Assembly: GCA_033857955.1 (NCBI GenBank)
Contig: JAWVCW010000023.1
Span: forward strand, 1-64,000
From: Gaiellasilicea sp033857955
GTDB lineage: Bacteria > Actinomycetota > Thermoleophilia > Gaiellales > Gaiellaceae
Reading direction: 5' to 3'
Length of the DNA: 64,000 nt
The notes under the pieces are model-generated. The model was given only the letters and a program-made list of their open reading frames with translations, made no database searches and was not told the origin of the DNA. This document shows, in pieces, positions 8,176 through 17,063 of this stretch; the first letter of the stretch is position 1; each line of letters opens with the position of its first letter. The position numbers and the translations under genes were made by a program.

Positions 8176-8594
8176 GTGAGCACACGGTCCGGCTCGCAAG
8201 CGCCGTGATCGCCGCCGTGGGTGCGGCGGTCACCGCCTACCTGCTCTACGTCCGCCAGGCCGGTGGCGCTCTCGTCTGCTCGACCGGCGGCTGCGAGACC
8301 GTTCAGAGCTCGGCCTACGCCGAGGTGCTGGGTGTGCCGGTCGCGGCGCTCGGTCTGGTCGGGTTCCTCGGCCTGTTCCTGGCGGCACTCGCCCGCGGCG
8401 AGTGGGCGCGCCTGAGTCAAGCAACGCTCGCACTCGCGGCTCTTCTCTTCAGCGCCTATCTGCTCTACATCCAGTTGGTCGTGATCGGCGCGACCTGCGA
8501 GTGGTGTCTCGCGAGCGATGCTCTCACGGCCACGATTGTCGCCCTGGCCCTCCTGCGCCTCCGGCTCGGCGAGGCACGGCCTAGGGTGACTTGA
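8172..8594 (+). CDS. Vitamin K epoxide reductase (VKOR) family protein
   Basis: A 140-residue protein with four helices. The loop cysteines C36 and C41 and the quinone-side pair C109-x-x-C112 (CEWC) match the VKOR redox relay. In bacteria this family reoxidises DsbA and passes electrons to a quinone, replacing DsbB. It overlaps the DsbA-like gene by four bases (ATGA), which supports a joint role in disulfide formation outside the membrane. Confidence 0.9.
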   Translation: MSEHTVRLASAVIAAVGAAVTAYLLYVRQAGGALVCSTGGCETVQSSAYAEVLGVPVAALGLVGFLGLFLAALARGEWARLSQATLALAALLFSAYLLYIQLVVIGATCEWCLASDALTATIVALALLRLRLGEARPRVT

Positions 8595-11251
8595 TGGTTG
8601 CAATCGAACACGCCGACGTCATCCTCCGCGACGGCCACACGCTGCGCCTTCGCCCGCCCACGAGTGGCGATGCCGGCGCCTTGCTGGCCTTCTTCACCGC
8701 GCTGTCACAGCGGAGCCTCTACCTGCGCTATCACGGCCTGCCGGCGCTGGGGCCGCGTCTCGTCGAGTCGCTCGTCGAGCCGGACTGGCAAGAGCGAGGG
8801 GTGCTCTTGGGCGCGCTCGTCGACGAGGACGGGGAGCGAGTCGTCGCCGTCGCCAACTACGTCCGCCTGCGCGACCGCAAGCTCGCCGAGGCGGCCTTCG
8901 CCGTCGCCGACGAGCATCAGGGCCGCGGCGTCGGCACGCGCCTGCTCGAGCAGCTCGCGGCCCGGGCGGCCGAGGTCGGCATCGAGCGCTTCGTTGCACT
9001 CGTGCTGCCGGACAACCGCGCGATGCTCGGCGTCTTCGAATCGGCAGGCTTCGAGCTGACCCGCGAGCGTGAGAGCGGCGAGGTGGAGGTGCAGTTCCCG
9101 ATCGCGGCGACCGAGGTCTACCGCGAGCAGGTCGAGGCCCGCGACCACGAGGCCGTCGTCGCCTCGCTCAGGCCGTTCTTCCTGCCTCAGAGCGTCGCCG
9201 TCATCGGCGCCTCCAAGCGACGGGGCTCGATCGGCGGCGAGCTCTTCCGCAACATCCTCGAGGGCGACTTCGCCGGCGCCGTCCACCCTGTCAACCGCGA
9301 CGGTGAGCCGGTGGCCGGCGTCCGCGCGTACAGCACGATCGGCGAGATCCCCGATGCGGTCGATCTTGCCGTGATCACCCTGCCGGGCGCGGCGGTCATC
9401 GGCGCGGCGGAACAGGCGCTGCGCAAGGGCGTCCGTGCGCTCGTCGTGATCTCGGCCGGTTTCGCCGAGATCGGCAGCGAAGGCCTGGAGCGGCAGGAGC
9501 AGTTGCTCGCGCTCGTCCGTTCCTACGGTGCGCGGCTGATCGGACCCAACTGCCTCGGCATCGCCGTCGCGGGGCCGAGTCTCAACGCGACCTTCGCCGC
9601 TCGCTCCGCACCCGCCGGCAACATCGGCTTCTCGTCGCAGAGCGGCGCCCTCGGCCTGGCCCTGCTCGAGGCGGCCGAGTCGCGCGGCCTCGGTCTGTCG
9701 GCGTTCGTGTCGATCGGCAACAAGGCCGACGTCTCCACCAACGACCTCCTCGAGTGGTGGGAAGACGACGATGCGACCGAGGTCGTGCTGATGTACGTCG
9801 AGTCGTTCGGCAACCCGCGCCGCTTCGGGCGCCTCGCCCGCCGTGTCGCCCGGACGAAGCCGATCCTGGCGCTCAAGAGCGGAACGACCGCAAGCGGCCA
9901 GCGGGCCGCGGCCTCGCACACGGCCGCGCTGGCCGGCTCTGAGGCGGCGGTCAACGCGCTCTTCCACCAGGCCGGCGTGATTCGCGCTTCCTCGCTCGAG
10001 GAGCTGGTCGACGTTGCGGCGCTGCTCGCCGGCCAGCCGGAGCCGAAAGGCCGCCGCGTCGCAGTGCTGACCAATGCGGGCGGGCTCGGGATCCTCTGCG
10101 CCGACGCCTGCGAAGCGGCAGGCCTGAACCTGCCCGACTTCGGTGACGAGACACGGTCGGCGCTCTCCGAGCTTCTGTCCCCGGAGGCCGGCTTCGAGAA
10201 CCCTGTCGACATGCTCGGCGGCGCCACCGCGAAGACCTATGCGTCGGCATTGCCGCTCCTCCTGGAAGACGCACAGGTTGACGCCGTCATCGTCCTGTTC
10301 GTCCCCACGGTAACCGCAACTGCCGACGAGGTGGCGGAGGCAATCGACGGCGCGACCGCCCAAGCCGCAAGCGGCAAGCCCGTCCTCGCAGTGGTGCTGA
10401 ACGCGGACGGCATCCCGGGAGCGCTTCGGCGCGAGGGGACACACGTCGCCGCCTTCCCCTACCCGGAGTCGGCGGCGCGGGCGCTTGGACGCATCGCCGA
10501 GCGAGCCGAGTGGCTCCGCCAGCCTCACGGCTTCGTTCCGGTCCTCGAGAGGATCGACCGCGACGCTGCCGAGCGCGTCGTCGAGCGTGCGCTCGACGGT
10601 GGCAACGATGCCTGGCTGACTCCGGCCGACACGCGTGAGCTCCTGCTCGCCTACGGCCTGCCGCTCGTGCCCGAGCGCCTCGCCGGCAGCGCCGACGAGG
10701 CCGTCGCCGCAGCCGAGCAGCTCGGCTTTCCGGTGGTCGTCAAGACGGCGGTTGCCGGCGCGCACAAGACCGAGCTCGACGGCATCGCCCTCGATCTCCC
10801 GGACGGCGAGGCTGTGCGAGCCGCAGCCGACAGGATCGGCGGGCCGGTGATCGTCCAGCCGATGATCCCGAACGGCGCCGAGCTCCTGGCCGGCGTCGTC
10901 CAGGACCCCGTCTTCGGGCCGCTGGTCGGCTTCGGTCCCGGCGGCGTCTTCGCCGAGCTCATCGGCGAAGCCGCTTTCAGGATCGCGCCGCTCACCGACC
11001 GCGATGCAGAAGAGCTCGTCGAAGGCGGCAAGGCCGGAAGGCTCGTGCGCGGCTTCCGCGGCGCGCCGGCCACGGACGGCGCGGCGCTCGCCGACCTGCT
11101 TCTGCGGCTCGCCCGCCTGGGCGAGGACATCCCTGCCGTCGCCGAGCTCGACCTCAACCCGGTGCTAGCGCTCCCGGACAGCTGCGTCGTCGTCGACGCC
11201 CGCGTCCGTGTGCAGCGCCCGGAGCTCGCTGCTCGAGCCAAGACCTGGTAG
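8594..11251 (+). CDS. GNAT acetyltransferase fused to ADP-forming acyl-CoA synthetase
   Basis: An 885-residue protein. Residues about 1-165 are a GNAT domain (HQGRGVGTRLLEQLAARA is the acetyl-CoA loop). Then comes a CoA-binding Rossmann domain (SVAVIGASKRRGSIGG), a succinyl-CoA-ligase-like region (GPNCLGI, FSSQSGALG), and a C-terminal ATP-grasp domain (GFPVVVKTAVAGAHKTELDGI). Pat/PatZ-type protein lysine acetyltransferases combine the same parts, though in enterobacteria the GNAT is last; here it is first. Either protein acetylation control or acetate/acyl-CoA interconversion is possible. The active-site His of the synthetase part (ASHTAALAGS) appears present. The ATG overlaps the VKOR stop by one base. 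Confidence 0.85.
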   Translation: MVAIEHADVILRDGHTLRLRPPTSGDAGALLAFFTALSQRSLYLRYHGLPALGPRLVESLVEPDWQERGVLLGALVDEDGERVVAVANYVRLRDRKLAEAAFAVADEHQGRGVGTRLLEQLAARAAEVGIERFVALVLPDNRAMLGVFESAGFELTRERESGEVEVQFPIAATEVYREQVEARDHEAVVASLRPFFLPQSVAVIGASKRRGSIGGELFRNILEGDFAGAVHPVNRDGEPVAGVRAYSTIGEIPDAVDLAVITLPGAAVIGAAEQALRKGVRALVVISAGFAEIGSEGLERQEQLLALVRSYGARLIGPNCLGIAVAGPSLNATFAARSAPAGNIGFSSQSGALGLALLEAAESRGLGLSAFVSIGNKADVSTNDLLEWWEDDDATEVVLMYVESFGNPRRFGRLARRVARTKPILALKSGTTASGQRAAASHTAALAGSEAAVNALFHQAGVIRASSLEELVDVAALLAGQPEPKGRRVAVLTNAGGLGILCADACEAAGLNLPDFGDETRSALSELLSPEAGFENPVDMLGGATAKTYASALPLLLEDAQVDAVIVLFVPTVTATADEVAEAIDGATAQAASGKPVLAVVLNADGIPGALRREGTHVAAFPYPESAARALGRIAERAEWLRQPHGFVPVLERIDRDAAERVVERALDGGNDAWLTPADTRELLLAYGLPLVPERLAGSADEAVAAAEQLGFPVVVKTAVAGAHKTELDGIALDLPDGEAVRAAADRIGGPVIVQPMIPNGAELLAGVVQDPVFGPLVGFGPGGVFAELIGEAAFRIAPLTDRDAEELVEGGKAGRLVRGFRGAPATDGAALADLLLRLARLGEDIPAVAELDLNPVLALPDSCVVVDARVRVQRPELAARAKTW

Positions 11252-11276
11252 CGGAGAGGGCGTTAATCGCTCTCCG
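11252..11276. terminator. Bidirectional hairpin between convergent genes
   Basis: CGGAGAG pairs with CTCTCCG across an 11-base loop that contains the response regulator's stop codon. It could end transcription of both the acyl-CoA synthetase fusion and the NarL-type operon. Confidence 0.45.
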
Positions 11277-11916
11277 ACTCCAGCATCCCCTGCTCGAGCG
11301 CGTAGCGGACGAGCTCGGCGCGGGTGGTGATCCTGAGCTTCTGCATGATGTGCGCGCGGTGGGTCTCGGCCGTGCGCACCGAGATGTAGAGCTGCGCCGC
11401 GATCTCCTGGTTCGTGTGCCCGAGCGCCAGGAGCCGGAGCACTTCGCGCTCCCGGTCGGAGAGCGGATCCTCCTCGGCGCGCTTGCGCTCCTCGGCGTCG
11501 GCGGCGAGCATCCGCGCGCCGAGCGCCGGATGCACGTAGCTCCCACCGCCGGCGACGTCGCGGATCGCTGCGACAACGTCCGTGTCCACCGCCTCCTTCA
11601 GCACGTAGCCGGAAGCACCGGCGGCGAATGCCTCGCGCACGTAGTGGGGGTCGTCCTGCATCGAGAGGATCAAGACCTTCGCGTCCGGCGCATCGTGGAG
11701 AACGTCCGGGATGACCTCGATGCCGGTCTTCCCGGGCATCACCACATCCATCAGGATCACGTCGGGCTTGGTGGCACGTGTCTGGAAGACGGCGCTCCGG
11801 GCGTCTCCGGCCTCGCCGACGACCTCGATGTCGGGCTCCGACTCGAGCACCTTGCGGAGCCCTGCTCGGACGACAGCGTGGTCGTCGACGATCAGGACGC
11901 GGATCGGCTCGCTCAT
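11263..11916 (-). CDS. NarL/FixJ-type response regulator
   Basis: A 217-residue regulator with an N-terminal receiver (acidic DD at about 11-12, phosphoacceptor D57 in LMDVVMPG, conserved Lys in VLKEA) and a C-terminal LuxR-type helix-turn-helix (LSDREREVLRLLALGHTNQEI). Its ATG overlaps the stop of the upstream GAF histidine kinase, so the pair is one operon and almost certainly cognate. Targets cannot be told from the sequence. Confidence 0.93.
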   Translation of the reverse strand: MSEPIRVLIVDDHAVVRAGLRKVLESEPDIEVVGEAGDARSAVFQTRATKPDVILMDVVMPGKTGIEVIPDVLHDAPDAKVLILSMQDDPHYVREAFAAGASGYVLKEAVDTDVVAAIRDVAGGGSYVHPALGARMLAADAEERKRAEEDPLSDREREVLRLLALGHTNQEIAAQLYISVRTAETHRAHIMQKLRITTRAELVRYALEQGMLESESD

Positions 11917-13550
11917 CGCAGCGGTACCTCGGCCACGATCGTGGCGCCGGCGTCCGGACTCGACTCGATCTTCAGCTTGCCGCCGAGAAGCGCCAGCCGC
12001 TCGCCCATCCCGAGCAGGCCCAGACCGTCGCCCCCGTCGCCGGGCGTGAAACCGAGGCCGTTGTCCTCGATCACAGCGGTGATCGCGCTGCCGCTGCGAG
12101 CGAGGACGATGCTGACCACGCTCGCCTGCGCGTGCTTGACGATGTTCGTCAGCGCCTCCTGCACGATCCGGTACAGCGCGGTCTCGACGTCGCTCGGCAG
12201 CCGGTCGCCGACGCCGGCCTCCAGGTCGACCCGCATTCCGGTCTGCTCCGAGAACGTGTCGCGCAGATGCTCGAGCGCCGCGACCAGGCCGAAGTCGTCG
12301 AGGGCTTTCGGCCGCAGCTCGACGGCGAGTCGGCGGACGTCGTGCAGCGTCTCGACCACCTGCTCGCGAACCGCCGCCAGGGCGTCCGCGCGCTCCTCGT
12401 CATTCCCGGCCTCCTCGACCGCATTCAGGCCGAGGAGCACCGAGGTCAGCTCCTGCCCGGTCTGGTCGTGCAGCTCCCGTGCCAGCCGGCGCCGCTCGAG
12501 CTCCTGCGCTTCGACGACCCGGCGCAGCGCGTCGCCGGCGACGCGTGCGGACAGATCGACTGCGATCGCGGCGCGTGGAGCAAAGGTCTCGGCCAGGCGC
12601 AAGTCGGCATCGGTGAAGCCCGGGTCGGTGCCTTCCCTGTCGTGGGCGACGATCAAGCCGATCGGCCTTCCGGCGGCGACGAGCGGGACGTAGAGGCCGC
12701 TGCGGGCGCCGAGCCGACGGGCCGCCTCCTGGTCAACCTCGGGATCGTCGAGGAGCGAGTCGACGCGCTCTGCGCGGCGCCGCTCCAGCACCCGGCCGCT
12801 CTTCGATCCTGCTTGCTCGAGCTGCATGCCGGCGATCTCGCCGGCGCGGTCGCCGTCGGCTGCCTCGACCCGTAGCGTCCCGTCGCCCGCGGGCAGCGCG
12901 ATCGTCACGAGCCGTGCCCCGATCAGTGCGCGCAGGCGGCGGGCGATCAGCTCGAGCAGGGGTGCGAGCTCGATCTCGCTCGCCAGCGCCGTCCCGACTT
13001 CGTTCAGCGCTTCGAGCTGCTCCGACCAGGACGTCGCCGCCTCGTACAGGCGCGCGTTCTCGATCGCCACCGCCGCCTGGCTCGCGAGCGTCTCGACGAG
13101 CTCCTCGTCCTCCGGGGTGAACGACCCCGACTCCGTTTCGGCCAGGTAGAGATTGCCGAAGGCCCGGCCGCGGAGCAGGATCGGCACGCCGAGAAAGCCG
13201 CGCATCGGCGGATGATTCGGCGGGAAGCCGACCGAGCGTGGGTCGTCGCTGATCGACTCCAGTCGTAGCGAGCGCGCGTCGGTGATCAGTGCGCCGAGAA
13301 TGCCGCGGCCGCGTGGGAGGTCACCGATCTTCGCCACCGTCTCGGCGTCGATGCCCGTGTGCACGAAGCGCTCGAGCCCCGTTCCCGAGGGATCGATCAC
13401 GCCGAGCGCGGCGTACTGGGCGCCCGTCAGGGCGGCGGCCGTTTCGGCCAGCTTCAGCAGCAGATCGTCGAGCGACAGCTCTGAGCTGAGCGCGATGCCG
13501 GCGTCGACCAGGCCGCGCAATCGCTCCTGTTGCTTGGCCGGAGTGGGCAC
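11913..13550 (-). CDS. GAF-domain sensor histidine kinase (NarL-partner type)
   Basis: About 545 residues with no membrane helix. Two GAF domains occupy the N-terminal two thirds (first with VIDPSGTGLERFVHTG and RGILG, second with LYVPLVAAGRPIGLIVA). A HisKA_3 dimerisation domain follows (ERRRLARELHDQTGQE, phosphoacceptor His), then an HATPase_c domain (VQEALTNIVKHAQA, EDNGLGF, GLGLLGMGERL). This resembles the DevS/DosT class of cytoplasmic redox or gas sensors, but heme ligands cannot be assigned by eye. The GTG at 13550 is chosen because a GTG at 13586 abuts a terminator hairpin; a TTG preceded by CAGGAG a little further in is also possible. Confidence 0.85.
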   Translation of the reverse strand: MPTPAKQQERLRGLVDAGIALSSELSLDDLLLKLAETAAALTGAQYAALGVIDPSGTGLERFVHTGIDAETVAKIGDLPRGRGILGALITDARSLRLESISDDPRSVGFPPNHPPMRGFLGVPILLRGRAFGNLYLAETESGSFTPEDEELVETLASQAAVAIENARLYEAATSWSEQLEALNEVGTALASEIELAPLLELIARRLRALIGARLVTIALPAGDGTLRVEAADGDRAGEIAGMQLEQAGSKSGRVLERRRAERVDSLLDDPEVDQEAARRLGARSGLYVPLVAAGRPIGLIVAHDREGTDPGFTDADLRLAETFAPRAAIAVDLSARVAGDALRRVVEAQELERRRLARELHDQTGQELTSVLLGLNAVEEAGNDEERADALAAVREQVVETLHDVRRLAVELRPKALDDFGLVAALEHLRDTFSEQTGMRVDLEAGVGDRLPSDVETALYRIVQEALTNIVKHAQASVVSIVLARSGSAITAVIEDNGLGFTPGDGGDGLGLLGMGERLALLGGKLKIESSPDAGATIVAEVPLR

Positions 13551-13586
13551 TGTGCCCGTAGACGCTATCGCCGTCAGCAGACGCAC

Positions 13587-13624
13587 AACGCCGAGACCCC
13601 GGGAGATACCGGGGCCTCGGCGTT
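13587..13624 (-). terminator. Strong hairpin terminator
   Basis: A 16-bp stem with one G-U pair (AACGCCGAG... paired with ...CTCGGCGTT) and a six-base loop, 28 bases beyond the stop of the acidic exported protein gene and directly before the GAF kinase frame. It probably ends the exported protein transcript, separating it from the kinase operon in the same direction. Confidence 0.7.
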
Positions 13625-13652
13625 CGATGCGAGCCGACGAGCAGGGGCGGGA

Positions 13653-14021
13653 CTAGTTCTCACCCTCCTGCTGGGTGTCGGCGTTCGGGTTGCCCGGCTC
13701 GTCGGCGTGGCCGCCCGGACCGTCGTCGCCGGGTACCTCGGAGCCGCTCTCGGCCCGCTCTGCCGTCTCGTTCCCGGCCGGCTCGGACGCGTCGTCCTTG
13801 CCGTTCTCGTCCTGGATCGAGTCGGTGTCGGCGGCGCCGTCGGCCTTCTCGGCAGGCTCTTTCGCCGGGGCCTCGGCCTTGGGAGTGGCCTTCTGAACCA
13901 CGGCCGGCGCCTTCGCCGGCTGCGAGCCGCCCCCTGCTGCCGAAGCGAGCGCGGAGCCGCCGACAGCGAGTGCTGCGAGCGCTGCGATTGCCGCCCCTAC
14001 CTTGGTCAGTCGCTTACGCAT
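13653..14021 (-). CDS. Exported acidic low-complexity protein
   Basis: A 122-residue protein with a signal peptide (basic start MRKRLTKVG, then an Ala/Leu core, cleavage likely near ASA-AGG) and a mature part almost wholly Ala, Glu, Asp, Gly, Pro and Lys. No cysteine or catalytic motif is seen. Such proteins are likely disordered in the cell wall space. It is divergent from the OmpR-type regulator gene with about 140 bases between, so it may be a target of that system. The ribosome site AAAGGAGAAAC precedes the ATG. Confidence 0.65.
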   Translation of the reverse strand: MRKRLTKVGAAIAALAALAVGGSALASAAGGGSQPAKAPAVVQKATPKAEAPAKEPAEKADGAADTDSIQDENGKDDASEPAGNETAERAESGSEVPGDDGPGGHADEPGNPNADTQQEGEN

Positions 14022-14099
14022 GTTCGTTTCTCCTTTCTGTCGATTGCGATACGGACATGCGTGGCGGACGGTAGGGAGGCCCGATTAGCCGACCGTTAG

Positions 14100-14140
14100 A
14101 GATAAGAGGCTCATCTGCCTCTAATCCGTTTCTAATGATG
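14100..14140 (+). promoter_or_regulatory. Putative operator/promoter of the OmpR-type operon
   Basis: An AT-rich stretch between the divergent acidic protein and regulator genes. It contains direct repeats of CTAAT (in CTCTAATCC and TTCTAATGA) about 11 bases apart, a spacing of roughly one helical turn that suits OmpR-type binding. Confidence 0.35.
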
Positions 14141-14162
14141 GGCTGAGACCATTCGCGGCGAG

Positions 14163-14843
14163 ATGAAGGTTCTCGTCGTCGAAGATCAGCTCAAGATGGC
14201 CGGCCTGCTGCTGCGCGGCTTTCGCAAGAACGGCGACGCTGTGGACGTCGCCCGCACAGGAGAGGACGCGGTCTGGATGACAGGCGCGGCCGAGTACGAC
14301 GCGATCGTGCTCGACGTGATGCTGCCGGGGATGGACGGCTTCGAGACCCTCGCCGCGCTGCGTGAGCAGGGTCGCTGGACGCCGGTCCTGATGTTGACCG
14401 CCCGCGATTCAATCGAGGATCGGATCGCGGGACTCGACGTCGGGGCCGACGACTACCTGACGAAGCCGTTCTCGTTTGCCGAGCTGCTCGCCCGTCTGCG
14501 CGCGATCGTCCGGCGCGGCGCGGTCGAGCGGCCGACCGTCCTCGATGTCGGCGACCTCCGCCTCGACCCCGCGACGAAGCAGGTCTGGCGTGGGACGACC
14601 GAGATCGAGCTGACCGCGAAGGAGTTCGCGCTGCTGGAGGCGTTCATGCGACGCCCGGGCGAGGTGCTCTCGCGCGACCATCTGCTCGAGCAGGCGTGGG
14701 ACATGGGCTACGACAACCGCTCGAACGTGATCGCCGTGTACGTCAACTACCTCCGCGACAAGATCGACCGCCCGTTCGGCGCGAGCTCGCTCGCGACCGT
14801 CCGCGGCTCGGGCTACCGGCTTCGAAAGGACGATTCGCGATGA
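14163..14843 (+). CDS. OmpR/PhoB-type response regulator
   Basis: A 226-residue protein with a receiver domain (E7-D8, phosphoacceptor D51 in LDVMLPG, Lys in YLTKPF) and a winged-helix trans_reg_C domain (ELTAKEFALLEAFMRRPGEVLSR, VYVNYLRDKID, VRGSGYRL). The gene overlaps the following kinase gene by four bases. The short interval upstream holds TCTAAT-type repeats (TCTAATC, TCTAATG) that could be operator half-sites. Confidence 0.93.
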   Translation: MKVLVVEDQLKMAGLLLRGFRKNGDAVDVARTGEDAVWMTGAAEYDAIVLDVMLPGMDGFETLAALREQGRWTPVLMLTARDSIEDRIAGLDVGADDYLTKPFSFAELLARLRAIVRRGAVERPTVLDVGDLRLDPATKQVWRGTTEIELTAKEFALLEAFMRRPGEVLSRDHLLEQAWDMGYDNRSNVIAVYVNYLRDKIDRPFGASSLATVRGSGYRLRKDDSR

Positions 14844-16192
14844 GCCGCATGCCGATCCGAGTCCGGCTCACGCTCGCCTTCGTGCTCGCCATGGGCCTCG
14901 TGCTCGCGGCGGTCGGTCTCTTCCTCTACGTCCGCGTCGGGTCCGCCCTCGACCGCACGATCGACCAGGGCCTCCGAGGTCGTGCCGCGGACGTCGCCGC
15001 TCTCGTCCAGCAGGCGGACTCCGGCCTTCGCGAAGCGGGGGGCCTGCGCGGGGCGGACAATGGCTTCGCCCAGGTCGTCGGGCCGCAGGGAACCGTGTCC
15101 GACTCGACGCCGGGACTGGGCGACCAGCCTTTGCTCACCGGCAACCAGCTCGCGCGAGCGCGTCGAGGCCAGACCTTCTTCGAGCGGACGATCGGCGACG
15201 AGCACGTGCGCCTGCTGGCGGTCCCGGTCGCAGCGCAGGACGCGCGGCTCGTCGTCATCGTCGGTGCGACACTCGAGCCACGGGCCGACGCGCTCGCGGA
15301 TCTCGAGCGCCAGCTTCTCGTCGGCGGGCCGATTGCGCTGCTGCTTGCCTCCGTGGCGTCCTATCTCCTTGCCGCGGCTGCGTTGCGTCCGGTCGAGCAA
15401 ATGGGCGAACGCGCTGCGACCGTCTCGGCGGCCAGTCCGGGACGGCGCCTGCCCGTTTCGCGAGCCGACGACGAGATCTCGCGTCTCGGCGGCAGGCTGA
15501 ACGACATGCTTGCGCGCCTCGAGGCCGCACTGGAACGCGAACGCGCGCTCGTCTCGAACGCCAGCCACGAGCTGCGGACCCCACTCGCCCTGCTGAAGAC
15601 CGAGATCGAGCTGGCCCTCGACGAGCCCGACTCTGCACCCGCGCTCGCGGCCGCGCTTCGCTCAGCCGGCGAGGAGACCGATCGGCTCGCCCAGCTGGCC
15701 GACGATCTGCTGCTCCTCGCGAGCATCGACTCCGGGAAGCTGCCACTCCGCCGCACGCGCGTCCCGGTCGCAGAGCTGCTCGACTCGATCGCAACCCGCT
15801 TTCGCCGCCGGGCAGCCGATGCCGGCCGCACGATCGAAGTTGCGGCTCCGGGTGACCTGGTCGCGCTCGTCGACCGTCGCCGGTTCGAGCAGGCCCTCGC
15901 CAACCTCGTCGAGAACGCGCTACGCCACGGCGCCGGCACCGTTCGACTCGAAGCGGGCAACGGTCCCGGCGGGCTGACGATGCACGTCAGCGATCAGGGG
16001 CCCGGGTTCCCGCCGCAGTTCCTCGACCTCGCCTTCGCACGATTCAGCCGCGCTGATGGCTCACCAGCCGGAACCGGGCTCGGTCTCGCGATCGTGGCCG
16101 CGATTGCAGACGCACACGGCGGCACCGCCACCGCCTCGAACGGTGCAGCCGGAGGGGCCGAGATCGCGTTGACCGTGCCGGCACCGGAGTGA
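14840..16192 (+). CDS. Membrane sensor histidine kinase (OmpR-partner type)
   Basis: A 450-residue kinase with two helices (about residues 10-30 and 159-181) framing a sensor region of about 125 residues outside the membrane. A HAMP domain follows, then HisKA (H243 in SNASHELRTPL) and HATPase_c (NLVENALRHG, DQGPGFP, GTGLGLAIV). The ATG overlaps the regulator's stop. The sensor region lacks a named domain and has no cysteines. Confidence 0.93.
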   Translation: MSRMPIRVRLTLAFVLAMGLVLAAVGLFLYVRVGSALDRTIDQGLRGRAADVAALVQQADSGLREAGGLRGADNGFAQVVGPQGTVSDSTPGLGDQPLLTGNQLARARRGQTFFERTIGDEHVRLLAVPVAAQDARLVVIVGATLEPRADALADLERQLLVGGPIALLLASVASYLLAAAALRPVEQMGERAATVSAASPGRRLPVSRADDEISRLGGRLNDMLARLEAALERERALVSNASHELRTPLALLKTEIELALDEPDSAPALAAALRSAGEETDRLAQLADDLLLLASIDSGKLPLRRTRVPVAELLDSIATRFRRRAADAGRTIEVAAPGDLVALVDRRRFEQALANLVENALRHGAGTVRLEAGNGPGGLTMHVSDQGPGFPPQFLDLAFARFSRADGSPAGTGLGLAIVAAIADAHGGTATASNGAAGGAEIALTVPAPE

Positions 16193-16226
16193 GCTCGGCG
16201 GTGCCCGACCCCCTTCGTTTCCATCC

Positions 16227-16661
16227 TCAATCCGGTGCGAGAAGGTCCGCCACGGCGCCGAATATGAGCCCGCCCACGGCAGCGATGAGTGCGACCCACC
16301 CAGGGTTGTTCGCCAACCAGTCGATCGAGTACCACCCCGAGTCGGGAATTGCGAGCGACCAGATTCCGAACGCCACCACAGCCAGGCAGGCCAGGACCCA
16401 GTCACGGGACTTCACCTTCTTACGTGTTGTGAGGGCGGCAAGGAGGACGAGACCGAACGCCAATGCGCCGCTGACGATCAGCCAGATCAGGCTTGGGTTC
16501 GGATCTGGGGTCTGAGTCCGGAGCGTCGTGATCCCGACCGTGTAGATGGCGATCACGTCGGCCGGGATCCACTGCACAACTCGGTCCACGAACGCCTTGA
16601 CTGGCGAACCGGGAGCGAGCGTGCCAGCCCCGCTCTGACGCCCGACGCCCCACGCGCTCAT
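16227..16661 (-). CDS. Four-TM membrane protein of an accessory locus
   Basis: A 144-residue protein. An N-terminal cytoplasmic segment with an amphipathic helix (VKAFVDRVVQWIPADVIAIYTVGI) is followed by about four hydrophobic helices, ending GGLIFGAVADLLAPD. I do not recognise the family. It is divergent from the small-protein/CHAT-like operon, with about 70 bases between starts, so a shared promoter region is likely. A second small membrane protein gene lies on the far side of that operon in the same orientation as this one. It could be a membrane effector or a structural partner; this is inference from layout only. Confidence 0.6.
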   Translation of the reverse strand: MSAWGVGRQSGAGTLAPGSPVKAFVDRVVQWIPADVIAIYTVGITTLRTQTPDPNPSLIWLIVSGALAFGLVLLAALTTRKKVKSRDWVLACLAVVAFGIWSLAIPDSGWYSIDWLANNPGWVALIAAVGGLIFGAVADLLAPD

Positions 16662-16730
16662 AGACGCACTTCGGGTTGGTTGGTACGCTCGATCTGCCGA
16701 CTGTAACGCTGTTTGGCTTCACGGTGCAAT

Positions 16731-17063
16731 GTGGCTGACCCCTTCCAGGAACTCGACATCGCGACGCGGGACAGGGTGGTCACCGCGCTCTACGCGTGGG
16801 CCGAGCGCCAGGAGGATCCGAGCGAGCCCGTTCTGCGTTTCCTCGACGGCTCGGCATTGAGCCCGCAAGATCTTCTCGACGAGTCACCGGCGCACATCTT
16901 CTTGCCGCCGGACGTGATCGCACGGGCTTTTCCACCTGACACGGGAGAACCGCCGAGCCGCGCCTGGAGCCACGTCGTCAACCTCGTCGCAGTGAGCGTG
17001 CAGCACGGAGAAGATCTCGACGAGATCCTCTCGGAGCTCGCCAACGAGTACGAGGCGCTCTGA
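16731..17063 (+). CDS. Small acidic helical protein, partner of a CHAT-like protein
   Basis: About 110 residues, acidic and largely helical (FQELDIATRDRVVTALYAWAERQ; C-terminal LDEILSELANEYEAL). There is no membrane segment or known motif. Its size and helical character would suit an adaptor. Its stop codon overlaps a CTG (CTGA) from which the frame of the CHAT-like gene appears to begin, so translation of the two is probably coupled. A TTG six codons upstream is an alternative start. Confidence 0.6.
   Translation: MADPFQELDIATRDRVVTALYAWAERQEDPSEPVLRFLDGSALSPQDLLDESPAHIFLPPDVIARAFPPDTGEPPSRAWSHVVNLVAVSVQHGEDLDEILSELANEYEAL

Noticed and set aside
8705..10765. Open frame of about 690 codons on the minus strand inside the GNAT/acyl-CoA synthetase gene.
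   Set aside because: It is an antisense shadow of a well-supported gene; composition is Arg/Asp/Gly-rich without domains.
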